A stretch of 5,951 bases of DNA from Candidatus Nomurabacteria bacterium. GTDB taxonomy: Bacteria; Patescibacteria; Paceibacteria; UBA9973. The stretch lies in contig JAPLXP010000001.1 in assembly GCA_026396015.1 (NCBI GenBank), forward strand, positions 1-5,951, written 5' to 3'. The position numbers and the translations under genes were made by a program. Below, piece by piece: positions 4,407-5,951 of this stretch. Within the stretch, counting starts at the first letter, position 1. Every line of letters begins with the position of its first letter. The notes under the pieces were generated by a model. It saw only the letters and a program-made list of their open reading frames with translations. It ran no database searches and was not told the origin of the DNA.

Positions 4407-5732
4407 ATGAAAAAAATATTTATAACAATTTTGGTTCTAATAGCCCTCTTTTCAATAGCGGGTGTTTCTCGTGCGTCGGCTTGTGACATGTGTCACGTAT
4501 TTCCAAGACCGACTTATTATTATCCATCAACACCAGTCCCAACACCAAATCCTACACCGACTACACAGCCGTGTGCGATTACAAACTTTACAGCCAATGG
4601 ATCTTCAGGATCTGTGTATCTAGGATCTGGCAGTTCAGCAAATCTTGCGTGGACTACAAATGGATACTGTACAAGTGGTAGTATTACAAATCTTGGTGCT
4701 GTAAATAGTATCTATTCTGGTAATCAATCAGTATATCCATATGTGACTACTACATACACTCTGTATGCATATGGTCAAAATGGTTCAGATACAAGAACAG
4801 TACAAGTAATACTACAGACTCAGAATCAAAACATTTACCCATCTGTCACAACATATAACCCATCCTACATCGGTACTACTACAGCTACACTTTCTGGCTA
4901 TGCTACTATCTCTGGTGGTTATGCGAATGCATGGTTGGAATTCCCATGTTATGGAAATCAGCAAGGCAATCAATATAGTATCTCAAGTACAAGTCTGTCT
5001 TCACCTGTATATAATCTGCAGTCAAACACAGTCTACTCATATTGTGCAGCAGCTCAGGCTACAAATGGGGGACAGATAGTGCGTGGTAATGTAGTATCTT
5101 TTTCAACGCTAAATACTACAATACAAAACAATAGCTCTACATATATAAAGACAAATGAAGTATCAGGTCTAACAAAGACTGAAGCTACTCTAAACGGTAC
5201 AATCAACAATCCATACAACTATTCTCAAAACGGTTACTTTGAATATGGTACTACTGTAAATCTTGGATCACGTACTTCTTCAAAATCAGTAGGTAGTTCA
5301 AGTACAATAAACTTTAACGATGCAATCTACGGTCTATCAGAAGATACTATCTACTACTACCGTGCTGTATCAGAAGGTTCAAATGGAACACTCCGTGGTG
5401 CTATAGAAATATTTGCTACACCTGGTGCTACAAGAACTCGTACTATTGTAAAAAATACTACAACTATTCAAAACAATATAAAGAGATACAAGACAATATA
5501 TGTCCCTGTCCAAGTAGAGGATACTGCACCGATTGTGACACCACCAGTAGATCAGATAAATACAAACAATCTACCAGCATCTGCATTTTGGAGTGGAGCA
5601 TGGCTACAGTATGGACCGATATTCTGGCTATTGTTAATCATCATAATATTGCTTATAGTTATACTAGCTCGTACATATACAAAGAAGACGACAACTACAA
5701 CTGTAACAACTCATGACAATCACATTCACTAA
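4407..5732 (+). CDS. Membrane-anchored surface protein with Ig-like and FnIII-like domains
   Basis: The 441-aa product is built as an adhesin-like surface protein. In order: signal peptide (residues 1-25, ending RASA), a short Cys motif CDMCH (26-30), a Pro/Thr linker (about 40-55), an Ig-like domain (56-136, with W82, C88 and the strand TTTYTLYAYG), an FnIII-like domain (about 147-234), a second FnIII-like domain (about 247-338, with FEYGTT and the DTIYYYRAVS strand), a Thr-rich stalk, a membrane span (404-421) and a short cytoplasmic tail with Lys, Thr and His. The outside domains plus a C-terminal anchor suit a single-membrane cell lacking an outer membrane. No catalytic domain is seen; binding to a surface or host cell is inference. 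The stop overlaps the tsaE start by 20 bp in another frame. A lipoprotein reading is possible since C26 follows the cleavage site, but the lipobox (ASAC) is poor. Confidence 0.88.
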   Translation: MKKIFITILVLIALFSIAGVSRASACDMCHVFPRPTYYYPSTPVPTPNPTPTTQPCAITNFTANGSSGSVYLGSGSSANLAWTTNGYCTSGSITNLGAVNSIYSGNQSVYPYVTTTYTLYAYGQNGSDTRTVQVILQTQNQNIYPSVTTYNPSYIGTTTATLSGYATISGGYANAWLEFPCYGNQQGNQYSISSTSLSSPVYNLQSNTVYSYCAAAQATNGGQIVRGNVVSFSTLNTTIQNNSSTYIKTNEVSGLTKTEATLNGTINNPYNYSQNGYFEYGTTVNLGSRTSSKSVGSSSTINFNDAIYGLSEDTIYYYRAVSEGSNGTLRGAIEIFATPGATRTRTIVKNTTTIQNNIKRYKTIYVPVQVEDTAPIVTPPVDQINTNNLPASAFWSGAWLQYGPIFWLLLIIIILLIVILARTYTKKTTTTTVTTHDNHIH

Positions 5733-5951
5733 AAACGAATTGGGAGACATCGCAAAAAAGATACTTGAAAAAGTATCTTTTTTGGCTTTATCTCGTGGTA
5801 CTCTCGTCACGCTATCTGGAGATCTAGGTGCAGGCAAGACGACTCTGGCACAACACATAGCAGGGGAGCTAGGTATTACAGAAAAAGTCATTTCTCCTAC
5901 TTTTGTGATAATGAAAAGCTACAAAATAAATAATTCAAAATATTCTTGGAA
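5713..5951 (+). CDS. tsaE: tRNA t6A biosynthesis ATPase TsaE (C-terminus off the right edge)
   Basis: TsaE (YjeE) is the small P-loop ATPase that works with TsaB and TsaD to make N6-threonylcarbamoyladenosine at position 37 of ANN-decoding tRNAs, in the cytoplasm. I translated 79 codons by hand. Seen: MTITFTKNELGDIAKKILEK at the start, Walker A GDLGAGKTT (36-44), and the family motif SPTF (61-64) followed by VIMKSY. The family is about 130-160 aa, so roughly half is missing because of the window edge. The ATG at 5713 lies inside the end of the surface-protein gene (20-bp overlap, different frame) and gives a normal N-terminus for the family. No promoter of its own is visible, suggesting read-through or coupling, yet a terminator-like hairpin sits at codons 14-24. 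Confidence 0.94.
   Translation, partial: MTITFTKNELGDIAKKILEKVSFLALSRGTLVTLSGDLGAGKTTLAQHIAGELGITEKVISPTFVIMKSYKINNSKYSW
5754..5783. terminator. Terminator-like hairpin inside the start of tsaE
   Basis: AAAAAAGATACTT (5754-5766), loop GAAA, then AAGTATCTTTTTT (5771-5783): a perfect 13-bp inverted repeat closed by a GNRA tetraloop, with an A6 tract before and a T6 tract after. The shape is that of a bidirectional intrinsic terminator, though the 7-bp core is AT-rich and so weaker than those at 1408 and 4328. It begins 22 bases after the surface-protein stop, a normal terminator distance, but lies within tsaE codons 14-24. Confidence 0.45.

Noticed and set aside
4490..4681. A 63-codon plus-strand frame inside the surface-protein gene
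   Set aside because: Wholly contained in another frame of a gene with a clear signal peptide, domains and membrane anchor.
5664..5891. A 75-codon minus-strand frame
   Set aside because: Antisense to tsaE, whose Walker A and SPTF motifs are unmistakable.

Overview
The window looks like chromosome of a small-genome, single-membrane bacterium of the Candidate Phyla Radiation (Patescibacteria, probably a Parcubacteria-type lineage). This is inferred from the gene content (a CPR-flavoured RuvB, one GspE/PilB-type pilus ATPase, a C-terminally anchored Ig/FnIII surface protein, TsaE), the moderately AT-rich composition, the scarcity of Shine-Dalgarno sequences and several promoters placed almost on the start codon. 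No ribosomal RNA or other decisive taxonomic marker is present, so the assignment is provisional. There is no CRISPR array, tRNA, rRNA, transposase or phage gene.

Layout. Positions 1-765 (minus) hold the first 255 codons of ruvB; the gene runs off the left edge. Positions 766-1094 lack a convincing protein gene but are dense in signals: two face-to-face promoters, a probable structured non-coding RNA (about 794-983) with a 20-bp closing stem and a T-tract, a GC-rich REP-like palindrome (991-1026) and one more hairpin. Positions 1095-1410 (plus) carry two previously easy-to-miss tiny membrane-protein ORFs (50 and 53 aa) one base apart, followed by a bidirectional terminator. Positions 1446-3146 (minus) are a complete type IV pilus assembly ATPase gene (pilB/gspE family). 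The divergent intergenic region 3147-3318 has promoters in both directions, a perfect palindrome between them and an 87-nt leader that can fold almost entirely into one nested hairpin. Positions 3319-4302 (plus) encode an unrecognised exported protein with codon use unlike its neighbours, ended by a strong terminator. Positions 4407-5732 (plus) encode a surface-anchored Ig/FnIII protein, and its end overlaps the start of tsaE (5713 to the right edge), whose first codons contain a terminator-like hairpin.

How they fit together. ruvB (recombination) and tsaE (tRNA t6A modification) are core housekeeping genes. Between them sits a cell-surface block: the pilus motor ATPase, a secreted protein and a membrane-anchored adhesin-like protein. 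The secreted-protein promoter and the pilB promoter diverge around a shared palindrome, so the two may be co-regulated. The non-coding RNA has 6S-like size and shape, but its family is not proven from this sequence alone.
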